Below are positions 1 through 50,800 of a stretch of 64,000 nt of DNA, piece by piece. The position numbers and the translations under genes were made by a program. Each line of letters begins with the position of its first letter. Within the stretch, counting starts at the first letter, position 1. The stretch is taken from contig OX459101.1 of the NCBI GenBank assembly GCA_949775045.1, forward strand, positions 13,318,347 to 13,382,346. Reading direction: 5' to 3'. The DNA is from Metridium senile (lineage: Eukaryota > Cnidaria > Anthozoa > Actiniaria > Metridiidae). The notes below the pieces were generated by a model, which saw nothing but the letters and a program-made list of their open reading frames with translations, had not been told where the DNA came from and ran no database searches.

Positions 1-18845
<18,845 letters not shown>

Positions 18846-18930
18846 AATGTCAAGATCTCGTGAGTATTGAAACACAAACACACCCAGTTTATGGGAGAAG
18901 GCCTTGTTTAGGCTGTGGTAGATAGTTAAT

Positions 18931-18938
18931 TATATATA
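18931..18938 (-). promoter_or_regulatory. Candidate TATA box of the EGF-repeat gene
   Basis: TATATATA lies about 86 bp upstream of the chosen ATG at 18845. This would place the start of transcription near 18905 with a short 5' UTR. It is a sequence match only. Confidence 0.35.
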
Positions 18939-19095
18939 GGTTTTGACTAATATCCATTGCAGGTTCTAGTGGTATTCAAACCAGTCCATAGAACATAGAA
19001 CACTAAGAAACCCGTTGGTAAGGCGATTTGCTCGAGAAGATTAACAACAGGTGTTAAGAAAGGTCAACAGGTCATCTACAGTGAATCATTACTCT

Positions 19096-19233
19096 ATGGG
19101 TTATGAAATGAAACCTTATTCTTTAGCGGGGATATGTCTTGGAGCTTTGGCGTGTAGTTTTGTTGTGGTGGCTGTTATTTATTTGCTTCTTGGTCTTAGT
19201 GCTATTTCAGACTGTGATATTAATATCAATTAA
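19096..19233 (+). CDS. Possible 45-codon membrane micropeptide or exon
   Basis: ATG opens a 45-residue frame with one strong hydrophobic helix (LAGICLGALACSFVVVAVIY, LLLGL) and an acidic/Asn tail before TAA. The frame extends upstream to an acceptor-like AACAACAG at 19050, so it could also be a terminal exon. It sits 250 bp upstream of, and divergent from, the EGF-repeat gene. No homologue is recognised. Confidence 0.25.
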   Translation: MGYEMKPYSLAGICLGALACSFVVVAVIYLLLGLSAISDCDININ

Positions 19234-19599
19234 CGGTTGTTGACTTCGGGGAGGTGGTGTCAGTCTAAGTAAAAGGAAATAAATAGGAACTATTGAATAC
19301 ACTATATACATTAAATAAACCTATACGTCTTCTAAGGGACCTTGACACCTGAACAGCAATATATTAGAAAAGCACTAAATAAATACCAGGATTCGAACGA
19401 TATTACCAAAACTTTCATTATTTACAAATATAGGCTATATAACTTTAAACAATAATAATAAATATAATATCCTTATTTAAAGAGAGTATCCTAAAATAAT
19501 TTTCAAGTGGCTCTCAAATAAAACATATATACAACTAATACAAATGCAGTACAATATACAATATAAATATAAAAAGGTGAACTAAATTGATACATGCTA

Positions 19600-19885
19600 T
19601 ACAAGACGACTGATCATGAATTGAATAAATTAAATTAACTATCTAAATAGAAAGGAATGTTGTAAAGGTTTGTACGATATTTATATTTAAAATTAAGTGA
19701 AGAACAAGCTTGTCTTATATCTAATGTAATTGCATAGTTCCATAATTTGCTACCTAAAACATTAAAAGTCCTCTGACCGAACGTTTTTCTATATAGAGTA
19801 CCGTAAGATTTTTGTTTTCATTTCTTCTTGTATTTAAAATGGGAGCTACATGTATTCGAATTTTTCGACATTTTCATAAGTCTAT
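19600..19885 (-). mobile_element. LINE reverse-transcriptase C-terminal relic
   Basis: The minus strand reads TLYRKTFGQRTFNVLGSKLW and NYAITLDIRQACSSLNFKYK, typical of the last part of CR1/Jockey-like ORF2. An AT-rich 3' UTR runs down to about 19440. Confidence 0.65.
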
Positions 19886-19893
19886 ACTGACAT

Positions 19894-19945
19894 CTAGCCT
19901 ACGGGACATTTCTCGGTTATTAAACTTAACCGAGAAATGTCCGGA
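19894..19945. repeat. Perfect hairpin
   Basis: GGACATTTCTCGGTTA is followed after about 7 bases by its exact complement. Confidence 0.7.
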
Positions 19946-20740
19946 TGTGACGCACGTTAACTGACGTTTGGCAAGGCTTGCCATACAAACCCTTTCTACC
20001 ATTGATGATTTCTGAATTTCAGCATGAAATTTGTTAAATGTTGAACTGTGATTTAAATGGCCATTTGACTAGGTCCTACTTTTGTTCCCACATGTTTAGA
20101 CTGGGCGGCCCACCGCCGGCTGCAGCCCAGTAAATAGAGTGGGTAAATATACCAAAATAGAACTTGATGATAACTGAATGAAGATATTGATAATATATAC
20201 AGGGATATGGTTTACAAGGGGTGATCATAGTTAACTATTAACTATGGGGTGATTATGCCTTTGTTTTCATATTTCAATTCATAAACCCGGATGGCATATC
20301 GGTTCTTGTAAAGTAGGCATAAGAAAGCTAGTGTTAAAATGAATTTGTTTGCTATTAAAACGCTATTACAAACGTACGTTAGGATGGAAACATGGCTCAG
20401 ATAAATCGATATTTAATGCCCAGTTAATAAAATCTTCGTCGAAGTAAAAACTTAGCGAAAAACGAAAACCTGTCGCTTTGATTGTTTAAGAATCGAAATG
20501 TGATGGCTAAATGTCTGAGAAAGTTCACAAAATAGACTAACTTTCATCACACTCTTTGAAGAAATACGTAGGATTAACGAAGCAATCGATAAAAGATCGA
20601 AAAACCAGCGAAAGATTCCGAAAAAACGAGCACTAACGAACGTGCTCAGAGAAGGGTTTGTTGTTCGGTTTACGCTCGGCCAACGTGTAGTCGGAGGCAT
20701 AAGCCCGCGATGAATCCATTCAGTGGCCAGCGTACACTGG

Positions 20741-21529
20741 AGCCTGCGTTACTCTTGGCCAGCAGTGCCGAGCAACGTATATCTCTGGGGTACCGGGATT
20801 CTCTGCTTATTGTGATTGGCCCTTGAAAATACAATAGTCAGACCGGAAACAAACGAAGTAAAAGCTCTGATTGGTCCATCATGTAAACAATGTAAAATTC
20901 AAAATATAAAGTTTACGATTAATACGACGTCAACGGTTCTTTAATACTAGATAGAATAATATCGTCATTTATGGAATATATGCGAGTAGCGAAGCGACGA
21001 GAAATTGTATCGCCGTGAAGCGATGATTATCGAGTCACGAAGCAAATTAGAATACACACAAAATACTCCTTTAAACTATTCTAAACCTTGACAATCCTCA
21101 GACCTCTGGCATCCAGTTATTTACTAAAGGTCAATCGTACCACGAAAGCAAACTAATGACCGTTGGAAAACTATAAATAAATCGACGGTTAAAGCGATCT
21201 AAATTGAAGGAGATTTAGACTCGTTTTTATATCATTATATAAATCCTGATGGCCGCTAAAAAACCTTCCTAAACTTTAAATGTTTTATTAGTGAGGAAAA
21301 TGTTATATTTTGGCTTAGAAAATATTTAAAATACTACTAGGTCAACAATATTTTAAATGTCATATAACGTACTAAGTAACACAGGATGCCCAAACCAACA
21401 GATCATTATAATATTAACTAAGCATGCGCATTTCATGTTAAAACCGGAACTCCAAAATTGGAGCAGAATAATTCCGTTTCCCCAGAGTTATACGTTGCTC
21501 GGCACTGCTGGCCAAGAATAACGCAGGCT
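20741..21529. mobile_element. DNA-transposon-like element with ~50-bp inverted ends
   Basis: AGCCTGCGTTACTCTTGGCC, AGCAGTGCCGAGCAACGTAT and CTCTGGGG at the left are mirrored at the right with few changes. CTGG flanks both ends (possible 4-bp duplication). The 789 bp contain no transposase. Confidence 0.75.
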
Positions 21530-22490
21530 CTGGGTTCGAGATTGCTGTCTTCCTGGCTTCCTTAAAACAAATATATTTGTGTTGTTTAGATTTTTCTTAC
21601 TGCTATTTGTACTTGAGTGGGCCGCGCGCCGAAATTGTTGATTTCCTGACTTTAACTACTTAGCGCGTTTGAACTGGCAAACAGTCTGGTCTAAGCTGGT
21701 TAAACGTTGTTTAGTGTTTCCCTTTGATCGTGGGAACGATGTTGTTTCCGTTGAAGGTGGATTCATTTCCGAAAAATATTAAGTTTTGCTAAAATGTTGA
21801 TAAATTATCAATGGCGTCGGTAATGGAGTATTCCTACTTAAAACTGACATTTTTTTTTTATTATTTTCACCTTACATTTACAAATTAATAAAAATACAAT
21901 AAATTTTGCTTATGTTGAGGTGAGAGCAAACTGGATTAACTATAAAAAAAAACCTGACTCATTTAGTAATTTCTAACCATTTGCCAAGTGTTTTACATCT
22001 TAGACACCAAACAGATCAGCAACGTTTGGCCTAGGTCAATCTACTTCGAAGATAAATAAAGCTGATTGGCTAAAATTATGCTAGTTAAATCTTTAGCTAA
22101 TCCTACAATTTTTACGGCAAAATAACCACTGAAAATATTAATAAAGACAATCGTGCGATAGTCAGATAGTCACGTGCTACCACAGGCAGCCCAGATAAAT
22201 TCACATAATCCACGAGTTGAACCATCGATTGCCATCGATTGTTTGATTTAGTGACTCCACAGTATAGGTCCTTTTTTAATAGCTTTATTGGCAATCTACA
22301 TTCAAAACAAATTACAGGTTAAGTTTAAGTGAACAGAAAAGTTGTAGAAATACAAGGGGGAGGTGCGAAATTATTAAATTATTACTCTACTGACGTTGGC
22401 ATAATTTTCACCACTAAATTGCTTAATTAGTTTAAATCTGATAAGAAAATTAAAGAGTAAATGCTTGAATGGAATTGACATTAATAGTGA
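21530..22490. other. Intergenic, nothing recognised
   Basis: AT-rich sequence between element fragments. No exon, RNA gene or clear repeat is visible. Confidence 0.45.
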
Positions 22491-22620
22491 ATAGACCTCT
22501 TTACCTCCGTATGCAAATTGCCCATTTCAGACCACGTGACATTATCTTGAGAATTATATTTTTATAACGAACGTGTTATAACATGTACATGTGAAAGAAT
22601 CAACTCCCAAGGGTAGCATC
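22491..22620. mobile_element. Partial copy of the 42224-42398 MITE family
   Basis: ATAGACCTCTTTACCTCCGT, CCCATTTCAGACCACGTGA and CAACTCCCAAGGGTAGCATC match the intact copy, but the right end is missing. Confidence 0.7.
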
Positions 22621-23812
22621 TAAAGTAGGTCAACAAATAAGGAAGGCAAGGAGGTCAATTAAAGGGGATATGTCATTTCCCTAACAATAAGCCGCCTCAA
22701 AAGCGGGGATCTATCTGAATATATCGGTAAGTTGTATTTTTACGGCGAAAAAAAACACCTAGCCAATGTGAAAATATACACTGAAAAATATATTAAAAAA
22801 GCTTCTTAGTAAACCTGTAATGGGGAGCTAGCTGTTACGAGCTCATCAGATAAATTAGGAAAACTTTACTGAATTACGGCAATACGTATAATGATGAGAG
22901 ATTTGTTTTAATATATATTTTACAACCATCACTCGCCGTCGGGGCTCTTCCGTGAGGATCACTCTCACTGCATTCCATATTTACAACACACAACTCTGCT
23001 CTTATGATGATGATGGAGAAAACCCCTCGTGGCATGAGAGAGAACAACACATCAAACAAACCGGTCTATTCACTTGTCGCATGAGCCGTGAAAAAAACCC
23101 AGGTTACAATGGTGAAAGGCCAACGCTCTCATCGCAAGGCCACTCATGCCACCCACAAGATAGCATTGATAATCTCCAACATTTATAACTAGTACATGAC
23201 TTAAAAAAAAGAACAATAAAAATGTAAGTATGACCATTGAACAATACCCCCACTACCCTCCACACCATTTATAACAATACATTGAATAACAATGAGAATA
23301 CCTATTAAAGCGTATAATTACCGATGATACTAAAATGGAAACAAGAAAAGAATACTGCTTTCACCTGTCATGTCGTTTTTAATATTTAATAGATTCATAT
23401 TGTATTTTTTAATCTGGCCATAACAAATTTAACACGGTCCTTTTGATTTAAAAAAAAGTTGAATTCTGGAGACATTAACTTGAAATGATACTTTAAGTAC
23501 TAAATGTTTACTTAGTTGCTCATTTGAGACTTAGTGTCTGATCTGTTCAAATAATCATGCGTGGGACATGCCAGTTGGTGGAATAATAGATTGGGGAATA
23601 TTGGCGAAAGGCAAGCTGTTTCATCATTGAAGTTTATACATCTTGGCATCGAACTAAAGTCTTCTATTATAATGGCAACGATGTTTACACATTGTCTGCA
23701 AACATGTTTACAAGGAGGGACTAGTTTTGATTGTGTTACATCTAGTTCATATTGGCGTCTTTTACACATTTGTAGTTAGTCTTCTCCGCTTCATGAACAG
23801 ATCTTTTATAAA

Positions 23813-42596
<18,784 letters not shown>

Positions 42597-42625
42597 GAAA
42601 ACACCTCACAGGTAAGAACTATATA

Positions 42626-43099
42626 TACACCTATTGCTAAAAACGTTCTCGCAGCTTTAAGCAACAAGCATTAAGCCAAGACCGAAATTAATGTTGGTTT
42701 TGTGCTGGTAATGTATTAATAAGAACAGATTTGCTGCAAATAGAATTGATTGTAATACATTAGAAGAACTTTATAGGGTTATTGTGGAGTATTTTGCTGG
42801 CTAAAAGGAACAAATCAGCTGGCCTAAAATATATTTTAGCCCGCTCAGATTAGATAGTTGCTCTTTTGAATGAAAATGACCTTTTTCGCTTTTAACCATC
42901 GCGCTGAGTCGGGACAAAAACATATTTACGCCCGCGAACCTCAACTCTATTATTATAATAAAGCTAGTATGTGAAGATACTCACGTCTTGTTATTAGTTC
43001 GATTTCCTTAAAAGAACAAGTCTGATTTCAATACATTACCAGAATTCACCTGGGCTTGATTGATGTTGCTTTAGCTGCGACAAACATTGTTGAAGTGTA
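42626..43099. mobile_element. MITE-like element with ACACCTATT ends
   Basis: TACACCTATTGCTAAAAACG and GCAGCTTTAAGC are loosely mirrored by GCTTTAGCTGCGACAAAC and AGTGTA. It lies in the gap between two convergent genes. Confidence 0.5.
42957..42962 (+). terminator. Candidate poly(A) signal of the astacin gene
   Basis: AATAAA lies 361 bp past the stop codon. It is a hexamer match only and lies inside a MITE-like region. Confidence 0.3.
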
Positions 43100-43673
43100 C
43101 CCTCACCCAATTCACCTTTCTAGATAAGAGCAGTAGCTTTGGAATGGATGCATGTATGGATAGATAAGGGTTGAGAAATAACACTGCCCAGTCCTCGCGC
43201 ATCTAACTAGTTCTCAATCCTCAACTCGTTTCGGGAGAGGCGAGCTTTGGTGGTCAAGACCTGCCACTACTTTCGATGATATTTTGTTATATTTTACTTA
43301 TTTTATTTTCATATTTACTTTCAGGTCGACAATAATGAATCTGAATCAACATCAAACATATCAAGAAATATTTTAAAGAACGATTATAAACAGTTGTGAT
43401 TCTAAATATCTTGATAATTATAATTATTAAATTACGATTGGGACTGGGATTGGGACTGGGACAGGGTATCCACTTGAAAAATACACAAAACGATTTATCA
43501 GCAGGACTATGTGTGTTTATCATTTAAATAAAATAGATTTCGTTTGACTATGAAAAGCTCACGGCACATCCGCGGTCAAGGTACAGCAAGATAATTCTAG
43601 AAAACATCACGGTCGTTGCAAGGCACGCACATGGCACTGACCGTTTCCCAGTCATAGGCAATCTATGTGACAG

Positions 43674-44856
43674 CTATTTGTCTTTGCTATAGTCACGTGC
43701 AAACAACACAGCCGAAATGAGAGGTTCTTTCATCGATTTCATTGTCATGGCAGAATGACCGCTGACTTGCATGTCATCTTTTGCTACAAGCCTCATTCCG
43801 CTGACCAGCATCCCTGGGAAGACATGCGCAGTAGAAGTAAAATTACCAGACAGCTCAAAGTTGCTAAAAACAGTCGAAGAAGTTTGCACAACATGTCCAC
43901 ACGAGTTGTAGCTGGCACATTTGAATAGTACACATACTTCAATAAAGTACTTCTCTGGTGTATGTGGCCCACGGAATACACCAAGGACGTAGCTCTCTCT
44001 TGGCTTGTCGGCAGCAATCTCGTAGACAAGGTTACAACACAACTTATTTTGGCAAATAGACAATGAGCCTTTGTTTTGCTCGACCCTTATAACATCATAG
44101 ATATCGTTGCTAATCTTGCACTTGAATGTTTCTGATAACTGGTTGATGACGGCCTTTTTTACCATCTCATAGCCATGGTCGATGTCATGGTTATTTTTAT
44201 CGTCATATTTTTTCATAACATAGGCTTTGCTAGTAACGTTATTTGTTGTTTGTACCGAATTGTTATGATCACCGAAATCGCTCAAAGTCGCCAGCATGAG
44301 CCGTCGTTCCTTTGGAGCCAGCGGGTCAAATAAGTAAGCTTTTGGTTCTCCGCATGAATAGATTCCACTTCCATACATGGAAGCAAGCGGCTGATGTTGA
44401 TTGGCTGCAATGAGGTTGATACAGGTAGCACGTGACCATGCTTGTTGGTACTGTACCGAGACCAAAGTAGGAAAACCATCCATCCAGGCTGTTGGCATGA
44501 CAACGTTATATACGTCATAGTTTGTTACTAAGTCAAAAGCTGGACACTTGAAGAGCATGTCAAAGCATGTGAACACGCCAAACTTGATCCCAAAACTTGT
44601 CGTAAACGTCACGTGTTCACATTTAGTCGGAGTATTGAAGGCATTCTCGTGGTAAAGGTTTTGTTTGTGATACTTGGTTAGTAGTTTACCGTCTGTGTCA
44701 AACACCACATCAGTGTTATACTGGTATCTCATGTCAGGTGGGCAATGGGGGTCAAGGTTGGTACAAGGTTGAACGTCTCCCATGTTAGCAACAATAGCGA
44801 TGGATAGGTCCTTAGCTATACAGCTTAAATGGTAAAGGACTTCCGTGTTGGTAAAC
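43674..44856 (-). CDS. CN-hydrolase exon 2 (last)
   Basis: Acceptor TTGTCTTAG, one leftover base then FTNTEVLYHLSCIAKDLSIA. It holds catalytic Lys and Cys and the whole C-terminal vanin domain, ending FARDYSKDK then TAG. Confidence 0.93.
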
Positions 44857-47800
44857 CTAAGACAACAAATATGAAACTATAAATATCATACCAACATTTT
44901 ATGTGGACTAAATTTCGAGCATGTTTGAAGATGAGGTGACAAAGCTGCTATACAATAGTCTCCTTCACATTTCCCTGCGCCATCTTAAAAGGTAGCCGGG
45001 CCTTTGCATCAAAGCGAGACGAATGTTGATCTTTCAATGATAGAGACACGTTAATAATTGTCCCGTAGGGTGTTAAAAGGTCTCTATCATTGCAAGCTCA
45101 ACGCCCGCTCGCTTCGATGCAAAGGCTCGGTTATCTTTCAAGATGCTGATACTGCGCAACAAAATCGATAGTTTTAAGGGCCTTCAAGACACCAGTTTGA
45201 TGTGAAGTCGGGCAGCCTAATATATAAGACAGATTTCTTCAAAACATCTGCTTGTCAGATTTTTATTTAAAAACAATAGTCATGTGAACTGACCTAAGTT
45301 CTTCTTCATCGTTGTTAATAAACTTTATAATATTGTTATTTAAATCATACTTATATAGAGCCAAGTGGAATATATATAAATGGTTTTAAAGCCTACCACC
45401 AATATAATATATGACAAACTACGTACATTGCAATATAAAATACCAAGAAACACTTCTACCTGACAAAATTATATTTTTAAGAATGTACATTTGCGTTAAC
45501 CGGAGTATGCGAGTGAATTGGTTAAAGAGAGTTGACTGATGACTGATGAGGCAGTATATAGAGTGTAAGGAATGTGTACGTACTGTATGTATGTGTGTAG
45601 TAAAATATGATAGTAGTACAGACAACTGCATGCGTGCAACCTTACACAACTTTGTACGATTTCACCCTGCTTTACATAAACCATACACAAACACACAGGC
45701 CACCTAACATACACACCCACATGCACTCATATATCATGGATCCCCGATCTTCTTCAGCACCCTGGGAGGGGGGCTGGGTAAACGTATCGGGAAAAAGTCA
45801 GCGATTTGTTTTGTTTTACTGAGATTATTAAAATTAGATAGATAGATAGATAGTTTATTACAAACGCTTGGCAGCCGTACAAATGTTTAGATGTATGAAA
45901 TTTAAAATTTAATTTACATATGAATTGAATAAATATTAAACTTGAGATAATTATATAAACATAAAATAGAGCAATATGTATATGTATAAAAATTTTCGAT
46001 TATAATCTAAAATATACTTAACTTATACTAGGCTTTTAAATAATTATGAACAATAAAACTATTTCGAAATCTATTTGTCTTAAAGGATGTATTAAATTTA
46101 CGTTTTTTTCTTAGATTCAGGCGACAAGTGTGGAGGTACAATCTAAAAAGTTTATGATCTCTGTTATTAATAATTTCATCAAAAAGCTTATCGGTAAAAG
46201 CTTGTCGTCGTTGATCATAGTGACTAATCCTGAATTGTTGGAAAGGGAAAATTATTCGTATGGCTCGTTTTTGCACAGCCTCGAGTTCACGTGAGAGGTA
46301 TGCTGGTAAACTGTCATGGAATGCCGGGCATGCATATTCGGTGATTGGACGAATACATGTTCGAAAGCTTCGAATTCCAACATTGTATCGCATCTTTAAA
46401 GGTATCTGTTATATTTTGATGTGATATATCCTAGTGGTTTGTCGTACGTGCCACACCCTGTCAAAAGGACTATAGGTATCTTCTAGGAGTGTTTTTGAAA
46501 ATTCCCAACCAGAATACCCGACACTTTTACTCTCTGAACTTGGACTTGTACGATCACGAAACCGTTAGTTTTAATAACCACCTTTATCTATCAGTATATC
46601 AATTACACAATTATAACCATACCATTCACCAGCTGAGTTGACCTTCAGAACAAACACAAGGTCAACCAATCAGAATTGAGGATTCAACATCGTATTTTGA
46701 TTAGCATTTCCCATTATTCTGCCAAGAGAATTTATGACTGAAATACAAGTTCTTCCCTCTTTAAATTAATCGTAAACTCTAGTCAAACACATGGTGGGAA
46801 AATTGTATACATTGTATACTCGGAAAATGCTCAAAAATTGCTAACCAAAAGTAGTGATCCATAATTCCTTTCGGGGATCAACTCATTTCCCGATATATCT
46901 TTGTTTATCTATGTACGTGGCTATAGACGTGACATCCTCGAAAAAGTGATAGTCACATGCAGGGTTTCGATTACGTCGCCGTAAGTTATAAAACGGTCCT
47001 TAACCTCTGCCTAAGCCCCGGGTGATTTACTAATGGTAGGACCTAATGTTCTATATCTAAATTATGTTTTAATCCGAGCCATATTGAAAGAGGTATTGGA
47101 ACAAAGACTATTTGAGCGCGGACAGACTTCCTGTAATATCTATGTTTGCGCGCAGATAGGATTCCTGTGGTTTTTCCCATGCAATTTTGTCGAACGTTCG
47201 TGCAGTCTCGAAATTGTCACGAGTAGTTTCGAGAAATAGTTTGTTTGTATTTGATTGATTAAATTGATTGTAAAATATAGCTCGATTCCTATTATATTCC
47301 CTAACAAGACTACAAGGTTATGCAGGGTAATCGCAATTATTCACGATATGATTTGTGCTGCAGTGGACTGTTTTCGTAAGAATGCCCAAGTTCACGCAGA
47401 CATGCATCTAGTTTCATAGCCTCCTCCGCAGGCAACTTCTGAGTCCAAGAGTGAGTTTGGGGTTCCTGTGTTGAAAATTCGAAGACGACGAAGTCTGGTG
47501 ACGAGCCCCCTTCAGTCATTTTTTGCCATATGTCACAGGAAGCCCGCGTCGTGTTTTTTCTTTTTCTTCGTTTCTTCTGCCTAAAGCCTCGGCCAAACGG
47601 CAATGATAGTTGATGATAGTTGATGATAGTTCCAACTATCATTAACAAATCGCACATAGTTTTTCATTGTCTGTCCTATTATTGATCATAGATGGCGTCA
47701 AAAAATGTTCAAAACTCAAGTGGAACCACGAGCGTAGCGACAATAGATTAGATTTGTTTTTTACAACACAAAGCAAACAAGTTGAATGTCAGTTATATGG

Positions 47801-50800
47801 CGAATGTGTCACGCATCGACCTTCATGCTACGGCAGATCACATTGCGAAAATAATCAAATTCAATCACAAAGGAAGGCAAAAATTACATTTTTATTGAGA
47901 AATACAGATAGCATTTTCTTTTCAAAAAGCTAAGTGAAGTTCTAACGCATTAAAACAACGACAAAAACGACCATAAAACATTTTACAATCTAGCTTTCAA
48001 AACATGACATGATAAAAAATACCGTCAAAACGTTATCAAATCAAAAACACACAACTTTTTTTCACTTTAAATTAAAAATGGCAAATAAAGTCATTCACAC
48101 AAGCGTTTTAGGAATGGTTTTCATCGAAAATATTTCTGGACATGTTTTTGATGAAAAAATTTGAAAAATTATGTAAAATACAAATGACAAACAATCGATG
48201 CAAACATAATGACATTTATTGCAATTTTCTACTTACATTAAGTCAATTCCCATTCATAATCTCTCCATACACATGTTTTAATCGGACTTTTTTGGAGGAA
48301 ACACCTTCGTGTAAATCGCAAACTTTCCTTTGACTTTGCACAAGTGTTGCGTGACACGATGACGTAATCTATTGTCAATAGCCAAAAATGACGCCATTTC
48401 ATGTGTCTGTCCTTTTATTGAACATAGCTCTCAGCCAATCAGCTTGCGAGATTTCAAACAAGTGTTGTAAAATGTGCGTTTGACTACCAACTTTCATGCA
48501 CTATCATCGACTATCATGGACTATCATCATGATCATAGAGTTTGAACATGTTCAAATTTCACATGAAAGTCGATGATAGTTTTTGCCGTTTGACCGCGCG
48601 AATGACAGTAGATGATAGTAAATCAGTCAGTAGTTGTACACGCTGGCTCGTAATTTATCATTATTAATTTATTTATTAATTTATTAATTTATTTATTAAT
48701 TTATTTTATTTTTTTCGCTCGCACGTTCATCAACTATCATGCTTTTCACTTTCACCGTTTGACCGCGTACAGGATAGTTGATGATAGTTGAGAAGCCTTC
48801 AACTATCATCAACTATCATAGCCGTTTGGCCTCCGCTTAAGGGATGCCTGCGGAGGAGGCTACTAGTTACTCGTGCCTCGGCCTTTGGCCGTGGCACGAG
48901 TGTTAAAATGCAGAATATTTCCATGTAGGTTGCCGAGTCCTTTGCTGGCCAGCACGAATCGAGGGAGATTGGGGATATTGTAATAACTGGAAGCAATGAG
49001 GTGATACCCACATCAAATTAAGCCGTGTGTTCAAAATGAATATTTTTTATTGGATGCTATGCGCTGCTAGAATAGGATTTTTTTCTACTAATAGTGAAAA
49101 GGGAGATTGTTTTTTACTATATGTAAACGAATAAAGTACTCAGTATAAGTTTATACGGATAAATTTGAATACATAGAAATGAAGGGGAGTGTACATTTGT
49201 GTGTAACCCGTCACATTTATTAGCTGACTTTAGCGGTTATTGCAATATTGCACCTACTTAGCGGTCTTTTACCAAAAAATGCGATTGATATTCAGTATAT
49301 AGGCAAATAGATATACGTTAGTGGAGATAAATCAGTAAAGGAGAGTCTTACAGATTTGTTTTTGATGATTTTATTTCCCATGACTATGTGTAACCATTTA
49401 GCGTTAATTTCTGATATCAGTAAAATTTGTTAAAAATAATGTGTTAAAACTGGTTTATTAGTTGTCAAATTTCGATTGAACATGAACTTTACTTTATCTT
49501 CGACAACTTAGTGCAAATTTGATGCTGATCGACCTTGATGATCGGGAACAGTGTAAAATTCATTTTTTTGTTTACAGATTCGACACGTCAAAAAAATGAA
49601 TTCAATTTTTGTCAACATTTCGTATTTCGTGTATTTACTCTAGTTACAAAGCCTTGATTTCTATAATACTTCAGGATGTATTTGTCGTTTACTTGTTTGA
49701 CATATTTCTACCGGCATAAAAGTCAGGCTAGCTCTTAACGTAATTTTATAATTATAGAAGAAACTTTGTTGTGTTATTTTCGACAAGCGAATACTCATTT
49801 GCATATGTCATAGCTTGGTGCAAAAAAATATTATTGTTATTGCATAGAGATCATGCGATGTGTTAATTTAAGAATTATTTCACATGTATTTCATGTTTAG
49901 AATGAATTTCGCATCAATATCTATCATTTTATTACAAAAAAGTACACATTTCAAATTGTCGGGAAAATCGTTCTTGTGACGCTATTGGGTATCACCTCAT
50001 TGCTTCCAGTCAATACGAGCGCACGAGCACATGGATATTTGATTTGTCGAAGGAATGATTTCTCGGTGGAAGTAATCGCGAATACTCTCATATTTTATGC
50101 CCTCACGCCTCATCGTTTGCAGTAGAATTACACTTAAGTTTATGTCACATCGAATGTTTTCGGAAAGGGTCACTGTGAATTTTACTAAAGATCATGCAAT
50201 TTACGGGCGAACTAAGCGAACCAACTTATTATGATTGAATTTATCGAGAAATCTTCGCTGTTAGCAGAAGCTACTTTTTATCCATCATTTCATAATGCTA
50301 TGGAATGGATTCACAACCAGTTACATGACAAAGGACGAAGCTGTTACTACTGGATATTTAACAGTATTGTAAGCATTCTTATTGTAAGTACGATACAGCG
50401 CATTGAAAATGAAGACAACAACAGTATAATACTTTAGTGATGTTTAGGGTAAATATATTGCTTCTTGTAATTATTTATTTTAAATTTTTGATTAAAGTTT
50501 ATCTGTCAATAGTTTAATTTTATTGCCGACTACTACGGTCCTACAAGCTTCATGTTATTGATCTAATAAGTAAATGATTTCATAACATTCTATTGACAAT
50601 TGTCTTCTGATCGCAATCAGAATTTTGTGCGTGCAACTAGAGAGTTGACATCTGGACTGGGTTTTCACAATCTACATGCTGTTCATGACCATGGTAATCA
50701 ATGTCCTCTCCAGGACGTATGAAAATAGTGTGCGTGTGTTGGTTGTTGACCTTATCAACTAAAGATAAGTGTGAGATAGATATTTCGAATCCATCTGGAA

